This document shows, piece by piece, positions 17,738 to 26,988 of a DNA stretch of 49,174 bases. Each line of letters begins with the position of its first letter. Within the stretch, counting starts at the first letter, position 1. The position numbers and the translations under genes are program-made. Source of the DNA: a virus; IMG/VR virus record IMGVR_UViG_3300048838_000531, positions 1-49,174 of that record; one strand, given 5' to 3'. Below the pieces are notes generated by a model, which was given only the letters and a program-made list of their open reading frames with translations, was not told where the DNA came from and did not search any database.

Positions 17738-18571
17738 TTATGCCATTATTGCTGTTATATAAGTATTAAATATATTATATAAATCAGTAGCTTCTGAATC
17801 TGAAATGCCATCCATGTAAAACGCTAAACTAACCCTACCTCCATAAAAATTATCTATTATATTAGTTGGTGTAGATTTTCCTAATAATATTAATGCGCCA
17901 GGACAAGAGCTAGCAGTAGTAGCAGCTGTACTAGTAGCAACGGAAACATTATTAACATAATACTCATTATCCGTAGCCCCCCTTCTTGTCATTATATGTA
18001 GCCCTGCTTCATCACCATCACCAGATGCCGGAATTGTTGCTGTACCAGAAGAGTTTACAAATGCTCTAGGATATGTTGGAGAGTACATTTGTATTTCAGT
18101 TCTCGATAGAACACCGCCCCATCCAGCCGAGCCAAACGGAACTTCATCATTGCCACCTCCTCTCCAATCAAGACACCATACACCAATAGTTGCACTATTT
18201 AAAGAAGTATGATTTTCATTATTTAAAGGAATATATCCTGTGGTTAAATAATCAGATGTTGCATCTCCTTGGTATCCTTCATATGCTATAAAGGTAGGAT
18301 TAGTTGAAGCTGGATCTGTAAGATCAAATGTGCCTGGATTAATCCAATTGATATTAGCGTTAGATGCAGTATTATTTGCAGTAATATATAGTAAATCCAT
18401 TCTTGCCCAATAACCATATGTTACTAATGACCTAACCATAGTATCCATATAACCTGCTATTGTTTCGCTTGGTTTTGTGCCAAACGCATTATAAACTGTA
18501 GCAAATTGCTGTATATAAGGAGATGCCTTTTCTACTGTAGTTTGTCGTCTATATTCTACTGTACCACTCAT
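17738..18571 (-). CDS. Concanavalin/LamG-like structural or adhesin protein
   Basis: A 277-aa protein. The C-terminal two thirds carry lectin-like jelly-roll features: 'TIGVWCLDW', 'EIQMYSP', 'GLHIMTRRGATDNEYYVNNV', 'GALILLGKSTP', 'GGRVSLAFYMDGISDSEATD' and 'LYNIFNTYI'. The last two are typical of the final strands of phage and bacterial LamG/ConA-like domains. The N-terminus (MSGTVEYRRQTTVEKASPYI) may attach to the tail. It is three nt upstream of the giant tailspike start in the operon. Probably glycan binding. Confidence 0.65.
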   Translation of the reverse strand: MSGTVEYRRQTTVEKASPYIQQFATVYNAFGTKPSETIAGYMDTMVRSLVTYGYWARMDLLYITANNTASNANINWINPGTFDLTDPASTNPTFIAYEGYQGDATSDYLTTGYIPLNNENHTSLNSATIGVWCLDWRGGGNDEVPFGSAGWGGVLSRTEIQMYSPTYPRAFVNSSGTATIPASGDGDEAGLHIMTRRGATDNEYYVNNVSVATSTAATTASSCPGALILLGKSTPTNIIDNFYGGRVSLAFYMDGISDSEATDLYNIFNTYITAIMA

Positions 18572-18581
18572 ATTATTTTAT

Positions 18582-18794
18582 TTATATTATACTCCATACA
18601 TTTTCCCAGTCTAGTCCTTCACTGCCATTAAAACCTGTAGTCGTAAGGGTTTTGTCTATAACATATTCTGAATTACGAACTCCTTTGCGCCAATAATATG
18701 TACCATCAGTATAATATATATACTGTTGATCACCACCAATAACTACTATAGATATAGAATATCTAAATAATGGAGTATTTATTATTACTGACAT
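18582..18794 (-). CDS. Small protein, paralogue of 12999-13154
   Basis: A 70-aa protein (start MSVIINTPLFRYSISIVVIG, end 'GLDWENVWSII'). Its C-terminal 50 residues match the 51-aa product at 12999-13154. Both sit just upstream or downstream of surface-binding genes, so they may be small partners of the fibres. There is no signal peptide; the N-terminal hydrophobic strand looks like a beta strand, not a membrane span. Confidence 0.7.
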   Translation of the reverse strand: MSVIINTPLFRYSISIVVIGGDQQYIYYTDGTYYWRKGVRNSEYVIDKTLTTTGFNGSEGLDWENVWSII

Positions 18795-18795
18795 A

Positions 18796-19464
18796 TTAAC
18801 TATAGATTGCTATACTATTAATACCAATACCATCAACCCCTGTTGGAGCTATACAAACTGTAAATGTAACCCAGTAAGCAGAAGAAGATGTAAATGTACC
18901 TGGATCATATGCACTACCTGTTTGATTTTCATCATAAGCAGATGCCGAAGAAGGTTGTTCTGCTGAAGAACCTTGTTCTGTAATTAATCCACTAAATCCT
19001 GATGGTGCAGAAGAAGGAATAACTGTTCCTTCAAATCCAGCATATACTATCCATAAATACTCTTTATTACCAAATACTGGTGTTACTGATGGAGGATCGG
19101 CATTTGCAGTGCCGCCCTCATTATATTGAATAACTGGGTTTGATAACCCTGTGCCGCTTATTCTATAAGCTATATATGTAGAAGATTCTGATGAATTAGT
19201 TGTTAATACTAAAGTATTAGAAGATTCTGCTATTTTTGAAAAACAAGCTGCTGTATTTGCTAAACTAGCGTACTCATCTAATTTTGTCCATTTAGTACCA
19301 CTAGATGATGTATTCACTGATATAGCAACTCCGTCACCATCACATGTAAAAAACACCAATAATAAATCACCAGCATTAATACCGCTTGGTAAATTAATAG
19401 AGTGAGATCTAACATCCGCAGATGCACCTCCCTTTGAAGTTGTTTGTATTACTGGAAAAGCCAT
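18796..19464 (-). CDS. Virion surface beta-sandwich protein, paralogue of 19468-20208
   Basis: A 222-aa protein. It starts MAFPVIQTTSKGGASADVRS and has 'LPSGINAGDLLLVFFTCDGD', 'WTKLDEY' and 'YIAYRISG'. This is a recognisable phage module: 'P-x-x-x-x-GDLL-x-V/I', then 'W-T-x-L', then 'YR-I-x-G'. It is shared with the next gene upstream. The module is found on tail or baseplate-associated proteins. I infer a display or adhesion role; no enzyme motif is seen. Confidence 0.7.
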   Translation of the reverse strand: MAFPVIQTTSKGGASADVRSHSINLPSGINAGDLLLVFFTCDGDGVAISVNTSSSGTKWTKLDEYASLANTAACFSKIAESSNTLVLTTNSSESSTYIAYRISGTGLSNPVIQYNEGGTANADPPSVTPVFGNKEYLWIVYAGFEGTVIPSSAPSGFSGLITEQGSSAEQPSSASAYDENQTGSAYDPGTFTSSSAYWVTFTVCIAPTGVDGIGINSIAIYS

Positions 19465-19467
19465 ATA

Positions 19468-20208
19468 TTAATTTATACCTATTCTACCAGTTGGAACAAT
19501 AACACCAAGTCCTGTTTCAGGTGTGCCACCCCCAAGCGTGCCTGGTTTAATTAAAGTTACAAGTGAAATGCCAGCATTTGCATAACCCGTAGGACTATTA
19601 CCCCATTCACTAGCTATTATTTGTCCTGTTGTAGCAACCGTACAAGACGCAAGAGATACTTGATAATTATCCGTTTGTAATACAGGATCTGGATTATTAA
19701 TTAAATTACCATAACCAGAAGGAGCTGTTAGAGATGTATAATAACTATTATTAGTAACAGATAATATTGTTAATTTTTCTTCACCTAAACTAGAAGATAT
19801 TGCAGGAGAAGGCCATAAACCTGTAGTATTAAAATAATTATAATTCCACCTTATATCAGCATTAGAATACATACCATGTCCAGAAATCCTATATACTATA
19901 TAATTATATATAGTAGGATTAGAAAACATTATAGTTATATTATCTTGGCTACCACCTTTTGCCCTACCAGAAAAATTAATAATATTACATTCTGAATCTA
20001 ATGGAGTCCAATATGTACTTAAGCCTCCCCAAGTAATAAAATTGCCAGAAGAAGAACTAATCTCAAAATATTGACCTATATTACAAGCTATTATCCCATA
20101 AATATAATCGTCTTTTAATATACCAGACGGCATTACAGGAGTAACATAATTTGAAGCTGTTTCGGGAGTAAACCCATAGCTAGTACTTTCTACTACTGGA
20201 TAAGCCAT
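19468..20208 (-). CDS. Virion surface beta-sandwich protein, paralogue of 18796-19464
   Basis: A 246-aa protein with the same plan as its downstream neighbour: 'MAYPVVESTSYGFTPETASN', 'MPSGILKDDYIYGIIACN', 'YWTPLDSECN' and 'YNYIVYRISGHGMYS'. The tandem pair probably arose by gene duplication and has diverged. The C-terminus (GVIVPTGRIGIN) ends in a short glycine-rich strand like its paralogue. The role is inferred as virion surface binding. Confidence 0.7.
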   Translation of the reverse strand: MAYPVVESTSYGFTPETASNYVTPVMPSGILKDDYIYGIIACNIGQYFEISSSSGNFITWGGLSTYWTPLDSECNIINFSGRAKGGSQDNITIMFSNPTIYNYIVYRISGHGMYSNADIRWNYNYFNTTGLWPSPAISSSLGEEKLTILSVTNNSYYTSLTAPSGYGNLINNPDPVLQTDNYQVSLASCTVATTGQIIASEWGNSPTGYANAGISLVTLIKPGTLGGGTPETGLGVIVPTGRIGIN

Positions 20209-20210
20209 AA

Positions 20211-23200
20211 TTAAGCGGTTACTATATAAATAGAAGTTGAAACACTACTAACTGAAGATGACCAACTATGACCATTTGCATTACTAAAATATAAATAACC
20301 CATAGTTGGAGCAGTCAACGACATACCAGCAGTATTTGCATTAACAGTAATATGACCAGATGTGCTTATACTAGTACCTATAAAATTAGGTATACTTGCT
20401 GTAACTACAGTTGATGAATTACTTGCAGTACTAGCTATTCCAAATGTAACATTATTAGCATCTCCAAACCCCATGTTACCAACATTATTGGCAACAGACG
20501 CTGTCATAATACCATTATTACTTAAGCCAAATGTCAAACCATTGGAATTTACAAACTGAATAGTTCCTGTACTTTGTATATATGTACCAGAACCTCTCAT
20601 AGCAACACCGCCTCCACCACCAGCTGTATTTGCTGATAATGATAATGTCATACCATTGCTTGCACTAGCTGTAGTGCCACTTATATTAGTAAGAGCAAGA
20701 GATATATTACCATGGCTATGTGTACTATTTGCAAATGTATTATTAGATGTATAAAAATATCTAGCTCTTTCTGATGTATGCATTGCATTTGATGTAATGG
20801 CACTAGTAGCACTAGTATGCTGTAACAAACTAGATGCGGATGTGTTTACATATTGTGCATGTGCATGATCTGATGCCGCAGCAGTTGTTAAGAAATTAGG
20901 AACACTAAGTCTTATATATTGACTAGCTCCGTTGACAGAAGAACCTATAGTAATGTTATTTTGACCTGACACTATAATTGTACCACTAGTATAAGTAGTA
21001 TTTGATACACCAAAACCACTAATACCTGTTTGTGCACCACCAACATTAGGAGCAGAAATAGATAAGGTTAAACCATTGGAAGCACTCGCTGTTGTACCTG
21101 AAACATTTGTTAATGCTAAAGAAACATTACCGTGACTATGATTACTTAATGCAGCAGTTGTTAAATATGCTCCTGTACTTTGATAATTATGTGTATGTGT
21201 TGTATAACCAGTACCAAGAGATAATGTACTATTGCCTAGTAACTGGAATAAGGATGACTGGGATGTATTTAATAAACTATTGTGACCATATGTAAAATTT
21301 GTAGTATTTATAACAGACACACTAGTTGAATTGCCAATAGTAGATACAGATATATTATCACCTGCATATACAGACGCAGCTGCAGTACCACCTACAAATG
21401 ATGCAGTAACAGTACTTTGATTATTTGTATTAGTACTAACACCAAATGTGACACCATTTGAATCAGCAAAATACATACTACCAACGTTATTCCCAATAGA
21501 TGCTGTCATTTGGTTATTAGTTAAACCAAATGTAACACCATTAGAGTTAGCAAATTGAATAGTACCAGTATTTTGTGTATAAGTACCGCTTCCCTGCAAA
21601 GCAGCGCCACCAGCACCACCAGTACCACCAGGCGCACTGCCATATAAATATGTAGAATTACCTGTAGTACTTGAAGACCAAGTTATATTACCGCTACTAT
21701 TTAAAAAATAAACACTACCAGTTTGAGTGACATAATTTGGTACACTTAAACTAATACCAGAAGTATTAATAGAACCAACTATATTAGATCCACTAATACT
21801 AGCTGTAGACAATACTGTACCAGCATAACTACCTGTAAGAGTTCCTCCTATAACAGAACCAGTTACTGTTGTATTTGAACCAGATGTACTAATTCCAAAA
21901 GATACTCCTTGACCATCTAAAAAATATAAATTACCAGCGTTATTTGCTACTGAAGCTGTCATTTGATTATTTGTTAAACCAAACGTTAAGCCATTAGAAT
22001 TAGCAAATTGGATAGTCCCAGTGTTCTGACTATATGTACCAGATCCCATTAATGCTGCCCCGCCTCCAGCAGCTGTAGCATTAACAGATGCTGTAATAGT
22101 TGTAGAATTACCACTTGTGGAGCTACCCCAAGTTATGCCATTTGAATCATTAAAATATATACTACCTAATAAACTAGTATTTATACCACCTGCCACAGAA
22201 GCTGTTATAGTTGTTGTATACCCACTTGTGGAACTACCAAAAGTAACACCATGAGAATCAACAAATCTTAATGAACGTTCTTGAACATTAATAGATGCAC
22301 CACTTGTATTAAGTGTTAATGTACCACCTGTCATAGCCCCATTAATACCAGCAAATCTACTAGTAGAAGATAACGGTATATAAAGGTTACTATGAGTATG
22401 GGATGTAACAGCGAATGAATTTGATAGAACAGAAGTTCTATATAAAGAACTTTCTGATAGTGCTATATATAAATTACTATGTGTATGACTTGTATAAGTC
22501 GTACCAAGAGAATTACTATTGTGCGCTGTTAACTGAAATAATGAAGATTGACTTGTAGCTAATGATAATGAATTATCTGATACATGTTGTAATAATGTAC
22601 TAAATGCAGTATTGACAAAATTATTAGCGTCTGCTGTACCTAAAAACAAACTATTATTTGAAGTTTGTTGATATAAGGACATATTAGAAGTTGCTTGTAA
22701 CCCAACTGCTGAAACAGTAGTATTTATACCATTTGTAGATAAACTAATATAATCTCCTGCATAAACAGAGTTTGATGCCGTTGCTGACAATGTAGCAGCA
22801 GTTATCCATTGAGGTACACCTAGATTTAAACCATCTGTGCCTAATGTAACTTTTAAATCAGTACCAGTAGTACTATTAGTTGTAGTACCAATACCTGCTA
22901 CATTAGTAAGTAATGTATTACCAATAATTTGTAAAGTGTTACTATTCTGAGAAACAGTAATATTATTACCCCCTTCTATATATAATGTACCTGTACTAAC
23001 CAATACTTTTGTACCAGTAGTATTAGAATTGCTCATTGAAAAAGCAATACCTGCATTAGTACCACTAGCAGCACCTATTATTGTAAAAGCATTGCCATTT
23101 TGACTTAAAGTAATATTATCACCACCAATAATAGTAACTGTACCTGAATTCATTTCAGTTAAAGTACCAGCTGTATTACCAGCAAGTGTTAAATTATTAC

Positions 23201-24059
23201 CACCTGCAGCTGTAGTAATCCATTGAGGAATACCAAGTGTTAAACCATTGCTAGCAGATGTATAAGATAATTCTGCACCTGTAGTACTAATTGTAGATAT
23301 AGATCCATGTATATGAGTAACAGGAGCGGCAGTTGTTATATAATTACCAACAGATAATGCAAGTCCATTACTTGATGAACCTATAGTAATATTAGTACCA
23401 GATGCATTACCATGTATGTGTGAAATATTTGCAGCTGTAGTTAAGTAACGAGGTGTTCTCATACTTAAACCTGCTGTATTAAGTGTAACTTTTACATCTG
23501 TACCAGATGTTGTATTTGTTGTTGCACCTATACCAGCATAATTACTATGATTATGATCAGACTCAGCTGCTGTTATTAAAAAGTCTGGTATACTTATTGA
23601 CCAACCATAAAACGTACCTGTTGCAGATGCAGTAGTATATGAACCAATTGTCCCACCTATATTACCTGTTGCAAAAGCTTCACCACCATGATTATGATTT
23701 GATAATGCAGCAGTAGTTAAGTATGCACCAGCTGGTTGTAAACCAGTAACAGATACAGTAGTACCAACTCCTGCTGTTGATAATGATATATAGTCCCCAG
23801 CAGAAATATAGTTTGCAGCCGCTGCAGGATCTGCAATTGATAAATTTAAATATTGATGAGCCCCAATAGCAGATGTACTAATTGTTAAATTAGTGCCTGC
23901 TAATATAACGGTGCCTGTACTAAAAACTCTAGTATCAGCTGTATTACCTATCGCAACACCACCGATACCACCAGAAACCCTATATTGATCTTTATAGGGT
24001 ACAATAATATTATTTACAGCACCTAAGCTCGAAGCATTACCAAGTATAATTGGAGCCAT
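20211..24059 (-). CDS. Large repetitive tail fibre with HxH repeats
   Basis: A 1282-aa protein made mostly of two interleaved repeat types. Type 1 is 'YLTTAALSNHNHG' or 'YLTTAALSNHSHG' with a His-x-His pair. Type 2 is 'SGTYSQNTGTIQFANSNGLT' plus 'FGLTNNQMTASV', or 'GVTFGVSTNTNNQSTVTASF'. No membrane segment, signal peptide or enzyme motif is seen. Both repeat types recur in the fibre at 1871-3979, so the two fibres are related and could recombine. The N-terminus (MAPIILGNASSLGAVNNIIV) differs from the Mtd-like start of the other. Probably a long trimeric fibre. Its start overlaps the gene above by 23 nt. Confidence 0.85.
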   Translation of the reverse strand: MAPIILGNASSLGAVNNIIVPYKDQYRVSGGIGGVAIGNTADTRVFSTGTVILAGTNLTISTSAIGAHQYLNLSIADPAAAANYISAGDYISLSTAGVGTTVSVTGLQPAGAYLTTAALSNHNHGGEAFATGNIGGTIGSYTTASATGTFYGWSISIPDFLITAAESDHNHSNYAGIGATTNTTSGTDVKVTLNTAGLSMRTPRYLTTAANISHIHGNASGTNITIGSSSNGLALSVGNYITTAAPVTHIHGSISTISTTGAELSYTSASNGLTLGIPQWITTAAGGNNLTLAGNTAGTLTEMNSGTVTIIGGDNITLSQNGNAFTIIGAASGTNAGIAFSMSNSNTTGTKVLVSTGTLYIEGGNNITVSQNSNTLQIIGNTLLTNVAGIGTTTNSTTGTDLKVTLGTDGLNLGVPQWITAATLSATASNSVYAGDYISLSTNGINTTVSAVGLQATSNMSLYQQTSNNSLFLGTADANNFVNTAFSTLLQHVSDNSLSLATSQSSLFQLTAHNSNSLGTTYTSHTHSNLYIALSESSLYRTSVLSNSFAVTSHTHSNLYIPLSSTSRFAGINGAMTGGTLTLNTSGASINVQERSLRFVDSHGVTFGSSTSGYTTTITASVAGGINTSLLGSIYFNDSNGITWGSSTSGNSTTITASVNATAAGGGAALMGSGTYSQNTGTIQFANSNGLTFGLTNNQMTASVANNAGNLYFLDGQGVSFGISTSGSNTTVTGSVIGGTLTGSYAGTVLSTASISGSNIVGSINTSGISLSVPNYVTQTGSVYFLNSSGNITWSSSTTGNSTYLYGSAPGGTGGAGGAALQGSGTYTQNTGTIQFANSNGVTFGLTNNQMTASIGNNVGSMYFADSNGVTFGVSTNTNNQSTVTASFVGGTAAASVYAGDNISVSTIGNSTSVSVINTTNFTYGHNSLLNTSQSSLFQLLGNSTLSLGTGYTTHTHNYQSTGAYLTTAALSNHSHGNVSLALTNVSGTTASASNGLTLSISAPNVGGAQTGISGFGVSNTTYTSGTIIVSGQNNITIGSSVNGASQYIRLSVPNFLTTAAASDHAHAQYVNTSASSLLQHTSATSAITSNAMHTSERARYFYTSNNTFANSTHSHGNISLALTNISGTTASASNGMTLSLSANTAGGGGGVAMRGSGTYIQSTGTIQFVNSNGLTFGLSNNGIMTASVANNVGNMGFGDANNVTFGIASTASNSSTVVTASIPNFIGTSISTSGHITVNANTAGMSLTAPTMGYLYFSNANGHSWSSSVSSVSTSIYIVTA

Positions 24060-24624
24060 TCGTTACTAATCTTTCTATTACAGATAATTGTTCTAATATA
24101 GCCTCGTCATTACCAACGTAAGCCGATGACTCCATTGAGTCAATCATTGCCATTGTAAAAATAGCATCTAAAATTTCTTTATTATTACATGAACTAAATA
24201 AATAATATTGAGGTATCATCCTAAGAAGTTCATATGTAGCATTAACAACACGACCATCTAATAATACATCATATTCCTTTACAGCTTCAATTGTATTAAT
24301 AGTATATGTAAAATAGTAAATGCCATCTAAAAATTCACTATCTGCGTCACCCATTGCAGTTGATCCAACTATTAAATGACTTGGGTTTAATTCAAAAATT
24401 AAATCATTTTGAACTACAAATGGACCAAACAAACTATAAAGATCAATTGTATTATATGTTGTAGTAACGTTAGAAGAATTAGTATATTCTACGTCTAATG
24501 TTAATGTAGCAATACCTGCTACTGATATATTACCGCCTATATTGTAATCAACTGTAGTATCTGTTATAGTTATTAATTTATTATCATTCCTTACAGTGAA
24601 GGATAAAGTTGGAGTTAATGCCAT
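24037..24624 (-). CDS. Virion protein, probable fibre-attachment or tail protein
   Basis: A 195-aa protein starting MALTPTLSFTVRNDNKLITI. The open frame continues upstream to 24669, but that part runs through an intrinsic terminator, so I take the ATG at 24624. The N-terminal 110 residues are beta-rich ('TLTFTITVED'-like strands). The C-terminal part is helical and contains 'CNNKEILDAIFTMAMIDSME', a segment similar to the helical ends of phage tail-attachment proteins. It is the first gene after the head/tail terminator and is followed by the long fibre. Function inferred. Confidence 0.65.
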   Translation of the reverse strand: MALTPTLSFTVRNDNKLITITDTTVDYNIGGNISVAGIATLTLDVEYTNSSNVTTTYNTIDLYSLFGPFVVQNDLIFELNPSHLIVGSTAMGDADSEFLDGIYYFTYTINTIEAVKEYDVLLDGRVVNATYELLRMIPQYYLFSSCNNKEILDAIFTMAMIDSMESSAYVGNDEAILEQLSVIERLVTNGSNYTW

Positions 24625-24635
24625 ATATTTTTTAT

Positions 24636-24667
24636 AAAAAAAGGGGGCCAGGGTTGGGCTGACCCCC
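24636..24667 (-). terminator. Strong intrinsic terminator between head and tail modules
   Basis: On the minus strand GGGGGTCAG (24667-24659) pairs with CTGGCCCCC (24651-24643) across a 7-nt loop, with one G-U pair, and is followed by seven T residues (24642-24636). It lies 15 nt past the stop of the small head protein gene and only about 12 nt before the start of the next gene. It should cut down expression of everything downstream or define an mRNA 3' end for the head genes. Confidence 0.85.
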
Positions 24668-24681
24668 AATTAAATTAAGTA

Positions 24682-25140
24682 TTAAACTACATATTCAATA
24701 TAAACATCAATCTTACCAGCAGTAAAATCAGTGTCATTACTTAAAGTAACAGTGATAGCAGTTCTAGTAGTTGTAACAATATAAGCAGCTGCAACAAGTC
24801 CTGCAAATTCAGCAGCACTATCACCACTAGCAGCATTAGCACCAAGCGTCGGACAGCCAGGAAGTAATGTAAATGCTTTATTAGTAATACCATTAAGAGC
24901 TGAACCAGCAGTAGCTGCCATTAAACCAGCAGCAGTTGATGCATACCCAATAGAAACAGTTGTAGATTCATCTGCACCATCATCAAAAGCGGTACGAACA
25001 ATACCATATCCACCAGTTATAATTGCACCAGCTGGTACATAACCAATAGTATAAGTAGTATTATCTGTGCCACCATTAACGGCTACATTATAAGTACACT
25101 TTAATACTCTTTTATTTAAAAATTCATTTGCGTTTGCCAT
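24682..25140 (-). CDS. Small abundant virion protein, probable head-fibre or decoration protein
   Basis: A 152-aa Ala/Gly/Thr-rich beta protein (MANANEFLNKRVLKCTYNVA; 'VPAGAIITGGYGIVRTAFDD'; 'DESTTVSIGYASTAAGLMAA'; end 'GKIDVYIEYVV'). The pattern 'G-A-x-I-x-G-x-x-x-V-x-x-x-F-D-D-G-x-x-x-S-T-V-x-I-G' occurs in decoration and head-fibre proteins of many tailed phages. The strong terminator after it and its position shortly downstream of the capsid gene suggest high expression. No signal peptide. Exact capsid position unknown. Confidence 0.65.
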   Translation of the reverse strand: MANANEFLNKRVLKCTYNVAVNGGTDNTTYTIGYVPAGAIITGGYGIVRTAFDDGADESTTVSIGYASTAAGLMAATAGSALNGITNKAFTLLPGCPTLGANAASGDSAAEFAGLVAAAYIVTTTRTAITVTLSNDTDFTAGKIDVYIEYVV

Positions 25141-25164
25141 AATTCTATATATTTAAAGAGTTAA

Positions 25165-26217
25165 TTAAAGAGCTGCAACGTTCGGGAAACCTGCAGGAGT
25201 TGAAGCCATCCAAGGATTAAGCTGTGAAAGCACAAATGCTTGCTGACCATCGCCATTGGTACCATTAGTGAAAGCTATGATAGTTTTTACCTGAGTTGTT
25301 TCAAGATACAGGTTATTAGGAGTTTTGTAAGGAATCTCATGTTCTATAATCACAAGATTATAAGTCAGAGAAGCACTTGTATGAAAATCAGGAAGTATAA
25401 CAGGAAATTCACGCCTATTGTACACACCTTCATAACCCCAAGCGTCTTTTTCAAGATCTCTCATAAGTTCCCAAGTACCTACTCCACGAGAAGCATTGGT
25501 TTCAATTGCAAAGTCATACGCCTCTTGTTCACGACCATTAGAATCAATATAATTAAAATAAGGTTCAAATAAAACCATATCAAATTCATCAATATCACTT
25601 AAACCAGTCGTACAACCAGGCATAGCTTTAGCTGTTAATTTAAAATTATCAGTTCCAGATGTATAAGTTGCTGTAACTCTAGAATTAGGATCTGCATTAA
25701 TAACAGCAGCAACAGCAGCACCAAAAGTATCAACTGCACCAGCATCTGTAGCAGTAGCTGTATAGCGCCATTCCTGTTTAAACATACCAGGGTGTTCATA
25801 AAGGTCTTTATAGACACAACGAACAACATATTGCCTAGCAGCAGTAGGAGCCGTTAATGTAACATCCCATTCCTGTTCTGCCTTAGCAGCATATGCTTTA
25901 CCACTAAAATTACGAACATATCCTGATATAATCGGATCTGAAAGCTTAATTTTACGAGCAGTTACAGCTGTGCCACTTTCTGGAGATAATGTGAATGTTT
26001 TAGTAGTACCAATAGCAATATAAATCCTATCAGTATCTGCTATAGTAGCACCTGGAGTAAGCACATTAAATGCTTTGTCCAACACTATAATTTCACCATC
26101 CCCTAAAGCATCTGTATCAGTTGTAGTCATAAGAGTCGACAGAATTTCGCTACCAGTAATATTGGCGTTACGAGCAGTGTCTTTGCCTATGAAAACCTTA
26201 AAGGGTTTTGTAATCAT
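25165..26217 (-). CDS. Virion protein (auxiliary capsid or tail-tube-like)
   Basis: A 350-aa protein starting MITKPFKVFIGKDTARNANI. It has 'ILSTLMTTTDTDALGDGEII', a long beta-rich middle with 'YVVRCVYKDLYEHPGMFKQE' and 'YTATATDAGAVDTFGAAVAA', and a C-terminal 'YEGVYNRREFP' segment. It lies among head and neck genes two genes past the capsid gene. I consider an auxiliary capsid protein or a tube-like protein; the sequence alone does not decide. No enzymatic motif. Confidence 0.55.
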   Translation of the reverse strand: MITKPFKVFIGKDTARNANITGSEILSTLMTTTDTDALGDGEIIVLDKAFNVLTPGATIADTDRIYIAIGTTKTFTLSPESGTAVTARKIKLSDPIISGYVRNFSGKAYAAKAEQEWDVTLTAPTAARQYVVRCVYKDLYEHPGMFKQEWRYTATATDAGAVDTFGAAVAAVINADPNSRVTATYTSGTDNFKLTAKAMPGCTTGLSDIDEFDMVLFEPYFNYIDSNGREQEAYDFAIETNASRGVGTWELMRDLEKDAWGYEGVYNRREFPVILPDFHTSASLTYNLVIIEHEIPYKTPNNLYLETTQVKTIIAFTNGTNGDGQQAFVLSQLNPWMASTPAGFPNVAAL

Positions 26218-26241
26218 TTTTATTATTTATTAAAGTTAATA

Positions 26242-26988
26242 TTACTCCATTTCAGCTACCTTAGTAGGGTAGGTCTGAACTCTTGGAGATTCTATATTCT
26301 CTATTGCAATATTAACAGCTAACCTTACAAGTTCAGGATGCACATGATTTGGAAAATCAGGAGATTCTGTAGTTAATAATGTTGCAAAGGAAGTAGGAGT
26401 TTTGAGATAACGAATTGTATAATTTAATACGCTATACGTACCATCTGTTATTAATTCAATATAATCTGACTTTACTAACCTAAGCGGACTAGCTGTGTTA
26501 TAATGCAATCTATGAGGAGAAAGTGGATCATGTACTTGTGCGACATAAGTATTAGAAGCACATTCTGTTATAGGTTGTATTTTATTAACAGATATACCTG
26601 TTAACCTATCTGTATATGTTATAGTACACTCTTCGCCTACTAAAAACATATAAGGATCAGTTACAGGAAGATCTGTTAAATCTACAATATAACAATTTGG
26701 TTTTTCTGATACTTTAGGTCCTGTATATGGAGGAGCTACAATATCATCGTCAAAAGCCGCTGATAGTGTATCCTCCACTACTAAGTACCTTAAATCATCA
26801 ATTCTCTTTTGGGTTTGTTCAAAAGAAGTACCGGCTGGATTATTACCACTATACCTACTTTTTACAAACTGATCTTGAGCCCTATCAAAAAAATAGTCAA
26901 TCTCAGCTGATAAAAAAGCAGGATATTGTAATGATTCAACCTTGTCAAGTTCAATCTTAAATGCAATATGCATTTCTGATTTAGTCAT
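26242..26988 (-). CDS. Neck/ring structural protein candidate
   Basis: A 248-aa protein. The N-terminal 70 residues ('MTKSEMHIAFKIELDKVESL', 'SAEIDYFFDRAQDQFVKSRY', 'QKRIDDLRYLV') form a helical module that I recognise from head-completion or ring proteins of crAss-like phages. The rest is beta-rich with 'YMFLVGEECTITYTDRLTGI' and a helical C-terminus ('HPELVRLAVNIAIENIESPR'). It overlaps the gene above by 8 nt. The connector role is inferred from family resemblance and position after the capsid gene. Confidence 0.6.
   Translation of the reverse strand: MTKSEMHIAFKIELDKVESLQYPAFLSAEIDYFFDRAQDQFVKSRYSGNNPAGTSFEQTQKRIDDLRYLVVEDTLSAAFDDDIVAPPYTGPKVSEKPNCYIVDLTDLPVTDPYMFLVGEECTITYTDRLTGISVNKIQPITECASNTYVAQVHDPLSPHRLHYNTASPLRLVKSDYIELITDGTYSVLNYTIRYLKTPTSFATLLTTESPDFPNHVHPELVRLAVNIAIENIESPRVQTYPTKVAEME

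Noticed and set aside
26223-26241. AACTTT near 26239 as another ECF promoter
   Set aside because: At 13 nt spacing the -10 position reads AATGAT, overlapping the start codon; the CGT core is missing.
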